From the NCBI GenBank assembly GCA_900708905.1, contig CAADRB010000042.1, positions 426,382 through 490,381 on the forward strand: a DNA stretch of 64,000 nucleotides. The letters are read 5' to 3'. This DNA comes from Hymenolepis diminuta (lineage: Eukaryota > Platyhelminthes > Cestoda > Cyclophyllidea > Hymenolepididae). The notes below the pieces were generated by a model that saw only the letters and a list, made by a program, of their open reading frames with translations, was not told the DNA's origin and searched no databases. Below, piece after piece: positions 23,901 through 36,140 of the stretch. The position numbers were made by a program, and so were the translations under genes. Position 1 is the stretch's first letter. Each line of letters starts with the position of its first letter.

Positions 23901-26900
23901 GATCAAGTAAAAGGCCATGTTTTATACTAATGCTTGATAACACTGTAATTCAACGATTTTATGCGCCAACTTCTACAGGTAGGCCAAAATCTGAAGCTGG
24001 GTAGGGCAAAGCTGTTAAATATTCAAATTACCAAGCCTTTTAGAAAAACTTAAATTCGTCTGATACCATCACAACACAATCCATTTATACTGGAATTAAA
24101 GGGGAAATTTAGTAGATATAGTGCTAACCCACTTATTAAATAGCTAGTAATGGAGCATACTCGATAGATTTGAATATTTTAGATAAATGGAAGGATTTCA
24201 TAATGGAAAATCCTGATCAGTCAAATCACATATAAGTGTGTAAAGCTTTGAAGTATAAAATAATTTACTTTGACACTTCTAAGTTACCCAAGGCCATTTC
24301 AGCTGGATTAATAGGACAAATATCTCATTCTCATTCATTTCTGGTCTTTGATAAAATAGTTTCCTTTCTCAGTATAGAAAATCTTGCTATATTTGTTCTG
24401 AGTTTGTGGAAAATAGTTGTTTGATTTATTTGACCTTGTGATCAAATCAACTAATTTGGTTCTCCTCAGCTAAAAATTGTTCATTTTCTACAATTTTAAA
24501 TCCTTATTCACTTCATTCGATATGGGGGATCATCTTAATGCACGTGTCCAGATATATAACTTTTCCTTATACTGGTTTATCACTTCTGCTGAATAACATA
24601 TCCAATTATATTTCCCTTGATTGTGAGTACCATCCCCAAATCCTTTTTAAAATTCCGGCTTGATACGTATTGCACGAAATTTTACAAATGAAAAACTCCA
24701 TCTTAGGGAGATATATGGAAGAATAAGGGTGCATTAAGCATACACACGAATATAGTCTGTTTTTGGAGATATCTCTCGCGTTCCGTCGAAATTTTTATCT
24801 CATGATATTTATTCTCGAGATTATTCATTTTCAACAGATTTTATATATCAAAACCATTATCATCTATAATTACAAATGAATTTTTGGCGCTCTTGATTAA
24901 AATTTGCTATCCAGCGCTTTGGATACTCAATTCAAGCCAGGTTGCTGTTTACAGCCAGTCTATGTGACATCTATTCCAATTACCTACATAATTAATTGCA
25001 GTTTTTTCAGGCAAGTCAGGATTCTAGTTTTCACACCATGAGTCTCTGCCAAACGAATCCTCTAAATTTGACTTCCGATGTGACACTTGTTAAAATAAGT
25101 AAGTGAATAACCTGACTATTATAGGAATAAATAATAGATATGTTAAAATTCTCCAATTTTCCATTCAAATAAATATATATGTAGTACTCGTTGATAGTAA
25201 ATAGCTAGAAAATAGCACAACAGATCAGTCCACCATACGTTAGCATGTTTAACTCGACTAATCTCGGTTAAACTTTCGATGTGAACTGCTGGAAATTCCG
25301 CCTTATAAGTGCCCCAAAACGCATATTTGTTGATTCTTCACTACCGCGGGAAGGGGCTAAAATGAAATCTCTAATGAACATGCAGTATCAGATTACTGAC
25401 TTGCACTCAGCATAAGACTTTCTCCACCACATCCATTAGTTGTCTGATGAGGGAGAAGCGACCTTTAAACAGGGGAAGGGAGGAGTTGTGAGGTCAATGC
25501 CCCCACGTGGGGGTAATTGGTGGGAAAACGCAGTTTATGTATGTCTGCGCCAGCTGTTACATCACATTAAGACTCCCCGCAGATCAAAGAATTTAGCATC
25601 TTGAGCTGGGAAAGTCAGTTTTCATGAGCGGCCGCGTGGACATTAAAAGAGGTAACAGACTATGATTGGAGTATTAATGGTGCAGTTTTATGAGGACATT
25701 CGCGGAACAATATATGATCTTATCTTAACTAACATAAGCAGCTATATATATTACGCGATTGCAGGACTGAATATTTTTGTAGATTGTATTTGAGAGGACT
25801 AAATTTAGCACAAATTTCTAATCATGCAATTATTTACTGAAGGAAGAGCAAATGATATAATTTCAAATCAAGTAAATAAATCTTGGAGAGACTTTCCATT
25901 CCGAAAGCGGAAAAATTTGTTTTTTTATAAAAATATGAAAAATATTTAAAGCCTTGTAAGCTATAGAGTGATGATAAATTTAAAACAGTCTGACGAATAA
26001 AGGAGAATTTTAAGTAGAGAGAGGTTGGACAGAATATTCTGGACCTCACAATTTATTAAAATTTGGAACTTCCTGACTCCATTCTAATCCTGTCTCTGTT
26101 AAAATTATCTAATTAAATACCCTAATTAACTCTACTCGCAGTCGATAACCAAATTGTGCCAAACCAGAAGAAACTACAGATCGCTGAATAGTTCAATCTA
26201 AATAGCTCATATAGAAATCAAGGGAGTACAGATGGAGAGGTTTATAAGGACCTGGTTAAGGCTGGAATGTGTTAGTTTTTGATGCTATTACTCAGTGCAA
26301 CAGAAGAAACGATCTATTTCTTCTCACGGTGGTAATGAAAGTGAATGGTTGCAAATGAATTGAACTATGGTACAATTCTATCTTGTGCCCTTTAATTCCA
26401 GACGCCTAATTTAGCCCGTTTATCGACTTGTTTTAGAAGGGATGACGTCAGTAGTACGAGACGCAATTACTAGTATAACCTAACTGTTCTTGGTCATGAA
26501 GAGAGACAGGATCATTGAGATTGCATGACCGACTATTTATTTTGACCATCTGGCCGTTAAGCTCTGAATGGTTCGGATGTAAACTCACTCAAGTACCTAG
26601 GGAGTCAAGTCAAGAATCAAAAGGCCAAAATCAATCTCATCTATGAAAATGAAATAGTCCACAAGTCAGTACTAAAGAATAATCTACTTTCTATGTCATT
26701 AATGAGACACCCTTTCGCTAATGTGCGTAAACTATATCATGCACGTCTGAAGATAAAGTAGAATGCCTGTCTTAAGAATCTATGAATTTTATGTCATATA
26801 ATTCTTTATGAAAATTTTTATTGTGAAAAGAATCGAGTTCTCCAAAAATGTGGGAAATATAGAACTACAAGGCGTGCATATTCTTAAATAGTATCAAACT

Positions 26901-29299
26901 CTAAATTTGGTAAAATATGCCTTCATAATTGTTTAAATGTTATTGTTTTACTAAAATAATAGGGGAAATTTTATGAGAGACTTCACCTTATCCAAGCTGA
27001 CGCAAGCAGCTAAATACAGCATCGATGTAACAAGTCATGTTAAAATAAATTTGTGGATTAAGAGACTGCAGAATCAAGGTAGGTACTAATTTCTAAAAAA
27101 AAAGATGTTTTTTATGATTCCAAAGAATTGAATAATTTGGCAATTTTGATTTGTGGATTTTAGCTTAAAATATTTTTCGAAAAGTTATAGATAACACTAT
27201 GAGATTGTTGATTGCCCTTAAGGTGTACTACGTGAACCCTAATGAGAGTCTAAAGATTGAAAAGAACTGTCAGCCAAGATGTCTTAATCCTACAAAAAGA
27301 AATGGGCTCAAGACGTCTCCATTTTGCCGAAAACCTTATCGTATTTTTGGTTTTATCTCTATTATCGATCTACTTTTCCCTTAATAGTCGGATTGTGCCA
27401 GCATAGATTAATTAACACATCACAGTCAAAAGGAAAAGCAAGTCCTTCTATCGAAAATTGTTTGTGTTGATATGATTATTATGATAATATGAACTTTTAG
27501 AATTGCTAAGAGTACTTTATATAAAATTAATTAGCCCCAAGAAGAAAAGGATCAAATTGGGAGGACACCAGATATTTTGAATTCAATTTCAACTTTTACA
27601 GGAGTTAGTTAAAAATTGAAAACAGCTCCAACTCAGAATGCCTAAATTAGTCTCCAAATTTTCACCTTCTTATTTTTCCGTTTTACGTAAGTTACCATAT
27701 TTTAGAATATCATATTAGGCAGTATTAGATGATGATGCAATCTAACAAAAATAATCTGACAGTTCTTAACTATCACTTGCTCGATTATTTTGAATTCAGA
27801 ATAAGTTCAAAAAATTAAAAGAAGGCGCTCTTTCTTCTATTTAAAACAACTAATTCAACGCAAAAATTGCATAACTATTAGAATTTAATAAAAGACGCCA
27901 TTGAAGCCCGTTTGATAATAGATTTTCTTTAAACCGACCATATTTTAGAAGTAATTAAATACAGATGAATTGAAAATGAGAGTCTAAAAGGCTGAACACA
28001 TACGTTTTACTTATAAAAGTGAAGACGTTTCTTAGTGCAATTATCTTTTTAGAATTTATTGCACGCTTCAATTAAGTAATTAGAGAGGCACGTTCAATTT
28101 ACAGTCATGGAATATCCAAACTGTGTCCAAATTCAGGGGTTTGGATTATACACATGCAGAGCAGAAGGTGGTCAAAATAGTTTTTTGCACACCCGACTAA
28201 CATGAGTAAGTGGCGGATACGTGGGGAATAAAACGGGATTAGAATGAGTCAACTCAAACTTCAAAATGGACATCGGAATAAAACATCACAGGAATTCTTT
28301 CAAAATTGGAAGAATACAGAAGCCACCTGTATCAAATGTTTCATTTTCTGAGCGGTGTCAGTTGAGACTCCATGATCTCCCTGACCTTTAAATTTGATGG
28401 AGATCAATATCTGAAGATATGAATCACAGGAAAATTTGTAACGAATGAAAGAATTAAGAAACTTTAAGTTTCTGGAATGTCTAAAAGGAATATAATGCGA
28501 TATAAGTTCTATTAATTGAAAAAGGGAAAAGTCCTGCAAGACATCCGAAAGAAACCTCAAAATTATTATTTGAATTGATCATATTTTATTGTATTATACA
28601 AACCGGAGGACGAATTTGAATAAAGAAATAAGCTTCACAACGCAAATTCTCTACCGAGGTGACTTGCACAATAGCAGTATATCTCAGTAGACATCACATT
28701 TATAAACTAAACTCTAAATAGGTACATTTAATTTGTGATTTGTGTGTGAGATAAACGTACCATAATTGGCTCGGATATTAATTATTGTGGGTCTCACTTT
28801 GTTTTAGGCATTCTTGCTGGTATCAAATATATGTTCTTGGCTTTAAGAAAGGACAGATTAATCGACATGGCATAGCTAATCATTCAAAGCAATCAATTGA
28901 CCAATAAGTTTTTTCTATCATAGACAACCTGAGAGTAAAATCCTGAACTTCGAAATTTGGATAAGATGCAGTTAAGGATACTCATTGAGAAAAAGTGAAC
29001 GATTTAAAATTCATAAACGCAGATGAAGTAAGCCTCTTTTCGACTAGGTCCACTTCTAATGGGACACTTTGCTGTTCCCCATGAGTAATATGAATCAAAT
29101 GAGAATTCCATTTTAAACCCTTTAATCAAGCGAAATGTTATTGTGCTTTTGATATTACGTTACAGCTTTTAATAAGTTCACTTGTATGTCTCACTCTCAA
29201 CGACAGAATTTACTATAGATGAAGAAATCTTGAGAACAACTTAAGAAGTCACGTCGGAATTCAAGCTTTTAGAGACTTGGTTAATTCACACGCAAAATA
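23901..29299. other. Intergenic AT-rich stretch with a GC palindrome at 25500
   Basis: No gene is supported. Around 25430-25530 is a purine- and GC-rich patch that includes the perfect palindrome CCCCCACGTGGGGG (25500-25513) with a central CACGTG E-box. Open frames here are of chance length. Confidence 0.45.
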
Positions 29300-29329
29300 C
29301 AGGGGGGCTTAAAATTTCAAATGTCCTCA

Positions 29330-29660
29330 TGCACCTAAACATGGGCATATGGTCAATGCAGTGAACACGTGGAGGTTAGAAAGAGATGAAGATCAGACAG
29401 TTCATAAAACATAAGAATAAGATATGGAAAGAATTAGTTCGGAAATGGCAGATCATGGATATCTTATCTAGAGGAGAATAACAAGTCATTTCTGAGGACA
29501 GGACATGAAGCAGTTCACCGTCTGAGGGTGTCTCATATTACTGATCGATAGCACCCCTGTTCACAGACAGACAGGATTACAGTGTGCTCTATGTAAAGCT
29601 ACAGTGGACATGGAAGTTAATTATATGACATGATCCTTAAATTAAAAATTGGAAAATTCT
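29330..29660 (+). mobile_element. Non-LTR retroelement 3' relic, fragment 1
   Basis: At about 29490 one frame reads FLRTGHEAVHRL. After a shift of frame near 29560, another reads GLQCALCKATVDMEV. The RTGH...CxxC pattern is common in the C-terminal tail of RTE/Jockey-type polyproteins. Both pieces are interrupted by stops. The upstream part (29340-29400) resembles 30300-30366, so two relics of one family may lie 1 kb apart. The identification rests on short motifs recalled from such elements and is tentative. Confidence 0.35.
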
Positions 29661-30249
29661 GATACTGAAGAGTCATTCAGAAGTTAAATTTCTTACCATT
29701 TCATTTAAATGGAAATATGCGCTTCCAATTAAAAAACGCACATATTGAAATTAACTGGATTTCATTGTCATTTTTAAGACCATTAAGGGGATCTGATTGG
29801 CTCTCAAGCGTTTTCCAACAATCATATTATGTTTAGGAGTAGCATCTTGGAGGTCTTCTATTGGAAAGCTCGAATTCTGCCACTTTACTTAACCAGACAT
29901 AACCAGTATGGTTGGGCATTTCTCTCATCGTGTAAGCACAATTGTACGCTAAACTTGCGACGTATGATTTCGAAGACGAAGATTTTAACCGTTACACCAC
30001 GGAACATAAATGGACTTTCAAAAACCTTCTAGGAACTATCAATACACATAGAAGGATACAGATTCTTTCAATTATAAGAGAACTTAGTTAGGAAACAGGT
30101 ACCTTAAAAATTATAGTAACCGTGTCTTTATTACATTTTATTCTCTGTTTTAATATCCCTCACCCTAAGCTGAAATGATCGATCAGACTATACTCGGGTT
30201 CAACACGAAACCCACGTTTTTGGTATCAAAGAAATCCACGTCCGATTAG

Positions 30250-30450
30250 AGTTGGGTGAATTTACAAACCGAACAAGAGAATTTCACATTTCGCTGGATA
30301 TGAGCATATGGCCAGTGCCCATGTGGAGAATGCATAGAAAGATAAGAATCAGTCTTTGTCAAGACCCGAAAGCGGGAGACAGAGATGGAGACACGGGGCA
30401 AATCCAACCATCTGCCACTCTACATGATAAGCAAACCGCTTTCTACTAAC
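30250..30450 (+). repeat. Diverged direct repeat of the 29.34 kb segment
   Basis: The sequence at about 30300-30366 (GAGCATATGGCCAGTGCC, then CATGTGGAGAATGC) aligns with 29339-29400 (GGGCATATGGTCAATGC, then ACACGTGGAGGTTAG). Similarity fades on both sides. It is most simply a second fragment of the same element. The 65-codon frame across it is not convincing as a gene. Confidence 0.35.
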
Positions 30451-33400
30451 TCCTCTTATATTCGACATGTGGTATCGACTGCTTCACATGATTGCGGAAT
30501 TATTTTAAAAAATGGACACTAGGAATAAAGGAAAGCGAAATATTTTCTCAAAGAAGTGTAAAATCTCGTGAATTTGTACTAATCATTTCAACAATCTGCC
30601 CATTAATTCATGGGAATATTTTGTGCATTCCCCATAACTTTAATCGAATTACCATTTAAAGGATTTTGAAATAAGCTATATCTGTTGTCAGTCTCAAATT
30701 TTATTCCTAGAGCCTTCTAGAATTATTTATTTTGCATATTTTCGTTTCGTTACTGTAGTGTAGAAGTGAAATAAACAGCAATTGCTTTGAACTATTTTGA
30801 AATTCATGCTCAATTTAAAAAAACCAGGCTCTAATACAAATAGCTCTCCGTTTGAGGCTTAAATCCGAGGGATGGAAAGGAAATTTGGCCTTCGAAGTTT
30901 ATCCATCAATTAGGTCCCGATATTTTCTTACCTTTTTCGGGTATCCATTTACTTTCAAATTGGGTTTAATCATGGATGATAATGAATCCTAACTCTAGCA
31001 TCTTCTATATATTTAAAACATCCAAAAGCCTTTGTTACATTTGCATTAAAATAGTTCCTGCCGTAATTAAAGAACATTACTTTCCACTCCGCAAAAATTC
31101 ATTTATTTCCAACCTTTACTACCCTGATACAAATCTTCTTGATACGAGTTTTCAGAGTTCGAAAAATTAGAATTAACATTGTCGAGTTTTTAGCAACGAA
31201 AGATTTGTCTCACCAAAGACTTCTTGAGTGAATTTCTTGTCTTCAGCATTACTCTGTGTGCGTTTCTATCAATTTCTTAACGGAAACTAATAACTCAGAA
31301 TAATTTTTGGCGTAAATAAATCAGATAGATGTATCATAGTTGACTAGAAGCAAGTTTTGTTTCAAGATATCAGGAACTACAGTGAATTAGTTAATCATTG
31401 CTAAAAGAAAGGCAGACTTGATTGATGTCTATATGAGAATTATCACTCAACAAGTGGTTATTAAAGACACTTATAAAATTAAATAAGTTATTAATAGATC
31501 GGATCTCTATCTATAAAATACTACTTGCAAATTTATTCTCAGATTTGTAAGTGGTTAAGTTATTTGTAACTATAAGATAACTGTCAAGATCTTAAAATTT
31601 GCTTATCTGACCTGCAGAAAACCCCAAAGAGAAATTGTGGTTTATTAAAGGTCCATTAAAAGGCTGCTTGGAAAGAGACATTACCAAAGAAAAAGATGAT
31701 AGGATAAGAATTTTATAGCGATGCAACTAGTTTCTTTGTTTATTTAAAGACCAATTAGACACCGTAGGCGTGATAAAAGAATGCATATCTGAGCTGTTGT
31801 AAAGGGACTAATCATATCACGCAAACACCTGTTACGAAATTGATATCCAAAATGCAGCACTAACGAGTTACCTAAACACCTGCTACAATCTCAAAGCGCT
31901 TAAATATCGGTACGCGTTTAATCAAAGCGTTATTGTGGGGTCAGAACGCCGGGGCAGAGAATGTATAAACACTAAATTTAACGAGAAATAGATTACTTTT
32001 TAGACCTTTGTATACGGGAAACTCTGCCATTCAACAAACATTCTGGATAATTACTGTCTCTCTAAACTCCATTTTCGGATCAGTCAGTTTCAAAGAGCCG
32101 GGGTCTAAACAGAGAGACACGCAACACAATATAAGTTGACCCCTATATGCGTCATCGTGCTCAATTGCTTAATGAAAGAGGAAAAAGGAAATTTTGAGAC
32201 CCTTTAAGTGACTGTGAGTCAGCTCTAAATGCTAGTTTCTCTATAGTATTAGAAATTAATTAGGCGAATTATAAAGTAGAAGAATAAACGTAATGAAAGT
32301 TAATTAAGCGAAATTGTAATCAGAGGAATGTGTAGAGACAAAGTTGATTAGGTAGAAAGGGAAAATAAAACAGAGATATTAGATTACTTCTGACCGTTTC
32401 AACGATTGTCACTTATTTAATATAAACTGCTTGAATCAAGACAACTTAATTGAACATTTATTATACAAAGGAATGAAAACTATACAAATTTAAACAACTA
32501 GCAGAAAGTTCCAAAGATTATTTCTACAACAAAGCTCGTCAGCATCTACCACGTATTAACTTTCAAATGTAAAAAATGGTAAATCTCATGAAGTTTTGCA
32601 GCTGAACAAGGGACAACCTGGAGAGATAAATGTACAGTATGATTGGAAAAACAACCTTCTATAAAGATCTATGGGGATATAAAAATCCATCTATCCAAGA
32701 GCATGCTATTATCGGTACACTCTGAGGTTCCAAGCTCAGTTGTTTGAGTTCAGTTTTCATTCATCCTGTATTTTAACTATAAATATTCTTAAACGATTTT
32801 TAAATAGGTAAATGCTAAGGATAGATTGAGTTGACTGAATTGTGTGGAGCATCTATCAAGTAAGATTTGATTAGAGGAAATTGATATTAGATTTCCGTAA
32901 TAATTTAAATATTGTGAGCATATCAAATCCTTTGATGTCTGAACAGAATAGGACGCAAAGAACCAGCTTAGTGGAGAGAATGTACAACTAATTGCAACCA
33001 GTGTATGTAAAGAAAACATAGGATGTTCCGGAATGTTTAACTAGGCAAAATAATACATTCCAACTGTTCAGTGAAAACGACTCATTCATGAGTGAAAATA
33101 AGAGATGTAACGTCCAAAACTACTTTAATAATAGAGATAGCAATAATACAAGGAGATATTTTTCTCAAATACCTTTAAAGTCCTCAAACAAGTTACTGTT
33201 TGTACCCTACGACAATTTTCCAGTGAGAGATGGCATTTAGAAGAATAGAAAAGATGATAAATTAATGGAAATTAATTCTCCCTTTCCCTGAAGGGGGAGC
33301 CTACTGAATTTTGTTAACCTGACAGATGTGGAGTCGGTACATAACGCTGATTTAGATGTATGAGAATAGGTACATGCTTACGATGCTGTCATGAAGAAAG

Positions 33401-34345
33401 ATGAATTCTTAGGCAAGAATTCTGAAATTTTGCAAAGATCTAGAAAATCCATCTGTCTAACTTAAGCGAGGACTGTGATCCAACCGTATTTAGGTAACGT
33501 GGCTTCTCCCATTTACTAACAATTGCTAAAGGAACCCAATATAACTGCTATACGACCCGAACTTAACGAGCTCTACTTTTATCGTTTTAATCAGGCCAGA
33601 ACTGTTAAATTAATTCAACTTTCTATCAGTAACAAGCTGCAGAATTAAGTATGCAAACTAATTTGTAATGATGGCTGATGTGCTATTTCTTTGTTCCCTC
33701 TAACAATAACTCTATACATTAATTTGCATTTTTCTTCTTCAAAGTCATATTTAAATGCAGTACTCTGCTATCTTAATCTATCAAAGTCATTATCTAAATG
33801 TTCCCAAATTTTAATTTTTCAGCAGAGGAAAAGTACAAGTTGTGCGAATGCATTAATTTAAACTCTTGAACAAGATTTTATGAACACAAAACCCAGACAT
33901 TTTAGAAATCTGATTATTTCTCCCTTGGCAAAAAGTACACATGCAGGGTCTTTGTTCTTGTGACTGCAAACCGTGCCACACTTGGCAGACAAAGACCCTG
34001 ATCATCGCATAAGTTTCCCCTTCGAAGTAGGAGAGACAAAGTGGGGAAAAGAATGACTATGACTCCGAGGTTGGAAAGGGGACCAATATGCGGGTGCCCA
34101 GAGCACGTGTGCAGCTGCATCAGCCAATTACACGGATCAATAGAAAGAGGTGGGGTTATCTGCTCAACCTAGCAACCGGATTAAAAGGCAGATGATGAAC
34201 ACGTGTATATGTGTTCCTACATTCTCGCTAATCAATATTCCCCTTGGATCCCTTATTGAGCATGGTAGTTCACTGTCAATAAATTTTTTCTACATTCATT
34301 TAATCGTTCAAACAATAATGTTACTTATAACTGAAAAGTAGTAAC
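30451..34345. other. Intergenic or intronic AT-rich stretch
   Basis: I see no coding exon, RNA gene or clear repeat. If the orphan exon at 34.3-34.9 kb continues downstream on the minus strand, part of this region would be intron, but I could not find the next exon. Confidence 0.4.
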
Positions 34346-34895
34346 TTGCCATCTCTCTTGGTAGAATTCGAGATTGTTTGCCGAGGAGTAAGGAGGCGGT
34401 TTTCCATTGAGAACATCTTGACTTAAAGATGGAAAAACACGATCTCGTAGGGTCTGAATATTTCGTTTTACTCGAGCTAAAGAATTTTTCCTCGAGCTCA
34501 CTGAGTCCTCCTCAGCACCATTCCATGATAATAAGCCGCGAATATTTGGTTTTGGCGATCCGTTAATATCCTCTTTCACCCTATTTTTGCGACCTGATGA
34601 AACTCTTATGGGAACACTCGAACACCTTGGTTCTCGCTCCATTTGTTTAAATCGGTTTCGCCGATCGATAATTCTGATTGTTCCGGGAAGGTGCTGATGA
34701 TTGTTCGCTGTACGAGGAATTTGGTCATTGATTCTGTAGATGGCTTGATTATTAATTGAAGAGGCAGTGTAAGGAGATGGTGATTTTGAGGAATAATCGG
34801 GAAGCCCAATAATATTGCAGTTACTTTGTGTAGAAAGCGAACGCCGATGAAATCGGGCGCTACCAATGACGGCATTTTCTCTATGCATATTCCTA
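34346..34895 (-). CDS. Orphan basic Ser/Arg-rich exon with a PPPY motif (partial gene)
   Basis: On the minus strand a good acceptor (TTTTTACATTTCAG) ends at 34896. The exon then stays open for about 183 codons, with the first Met at 34886-34888. The encoded segment is basic and rich in Ser, Arg and Asn, as in disordered regulatory regions. It ends with LNGKPPPYSS, a possible WW-domain ligand (PPxY). The donor is uncertain: CAA|GTTACT at 34346 or a GC-type ATG|GCAAGT at 34350. Joining either to the Sec7 gene 12 kb downstream gives an immediate stop or the wrong frame, so I treat it as a separate partial gene whose other exons I cannot see. No family is recognised. Its length and mixed composition are uncommon for a chance frame in such AT-rich sequence. 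Confidence 0.55.
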
Positions 34896-35990
34896 CTGAA
34901 ATGTAAAAAGTAGAAAGTGACAATATTAGGCAAATAATGTACCTTCAATCTGAGATGCACCGATAAAATTTATAACGTTAGATTGCTCGTATTGGATTAT
35001 TTAATATATTTGATTTAGGATTTGCTAAATGGAAACAGAAATTTAAGATTTGTAAAAGCTAACTATAGGGACGAAATACATGTCTTAATCGTGTCTGGAT
35101 AAAGAAGAAAAGTTTGCAGAAATATAAAGAAATAAAATCTATGAAAACATATCTGTTTTTAAATATAAATGTGTCTGGAATTTCTCTTTTCATCAGATGA
35201 AATAAAAATAGTATTTTTAATCGCCAAATGATTGAAAATTTCTCAGAACAATGAATAAAGCTTAATAGTAACCTAAATTGTAATCCCCAAATATAAAATG
35301 AGTGAACGTTAAATAGGATCAAAATCCGTACTCATTTGCTTTTTTACTGGGTAAGTAAGATTACGGCAAATTCACTTTTTTGGTTTAAGATGCACAATTA
35401 ACATATATAAAAGCCTAACCAAACAATCAAGTGCTCTTATAATATGATTCAAAGAACATGAATAAGTAAAAATAAGACCAAATAGGATTGAACTCTCGGA
35501 ATTCCAAATTTATTTACAGTCTGACCTTAATAAGTCATTTTGAGCGGTTGAAGACATGAGAATCGATGTGGTCGTGAAATAGGTCAAGTTAAGATCGCAG
35601 CAACAGTATGAGACATAGAAAAATGCAACACTTTTGTTATTTATACTTAAATTAGTGTTTCGCCACGCTTATTTCAGTAAGCTCTTTACAGCGAAATCAG
35701 TCGCGGTGTGGTTAGTCTATGTTTAAATCAGACACCGAGTACTCATTGCTCATGATGAATAATCTTGAGCATTTGCGTATTTAAAATTGCACCACAAATG
35801 TTGATTAATCGAAATAAATCTTCTTTTAACCATTTAAAGTCTCTAGATCTTATTTTGGGATTAAAATGAAGAACTCATTAAAGTAGCAGAAGGGTTTTGT
35901 AACCAATGTGTAATAAGATAGAATCAAAATTTATTACCATAACGAGTTAGCATTAACACTCAGCATAAGCGATGGTCCCAGGGGTTTTAC
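34896..35990. other. Flank of the orphan exon, nothing supported
   Basis: AT-rich sequence; either intron or upstream flank of the orphan exon. No promoter or further exon could be picked out. Confidence 0.4.
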
Positions 35991-36140
35991 CAAAAGTATA
36001 CTGAGGTCAGTGCATCGATTGCGCAATGGTTAACGCGCACCTCTACTAAGTCATCAGCGCACACCCAACAACATGAATTTCCAATCGCACTGACCATCCT
36101 AATTAACAAAAGGATTGGCAGAATGCTAGTTCTCCATTAG
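35990..36140 (+). repeat. tRNA-derived SINE-like repeat, copy 2
   Basis: TTGCGCAATGGTTAACGCGC at about 36018-36037 is a strong tRNA D-arm/A-box, closest by eye to arginine-type tRNAs. The expected anticodon arm and B-box are degenerate, so this is not a working tRNA gene. The following GCACACCCAACAACATGAAT and CCAATCGCACT match the body of the copy at 14.75 kb with several substitutions. Confidence 0.5.

Noticed and set aside
29930..30005. A tRNA-like stretch on the minus strand (GTGGTGTAACGGTTA A-box)
   Set aside because: The A-box is good but the B-box and arms do not pair into a cloverleaf; at best a degenerate tRNA-derived repeat.
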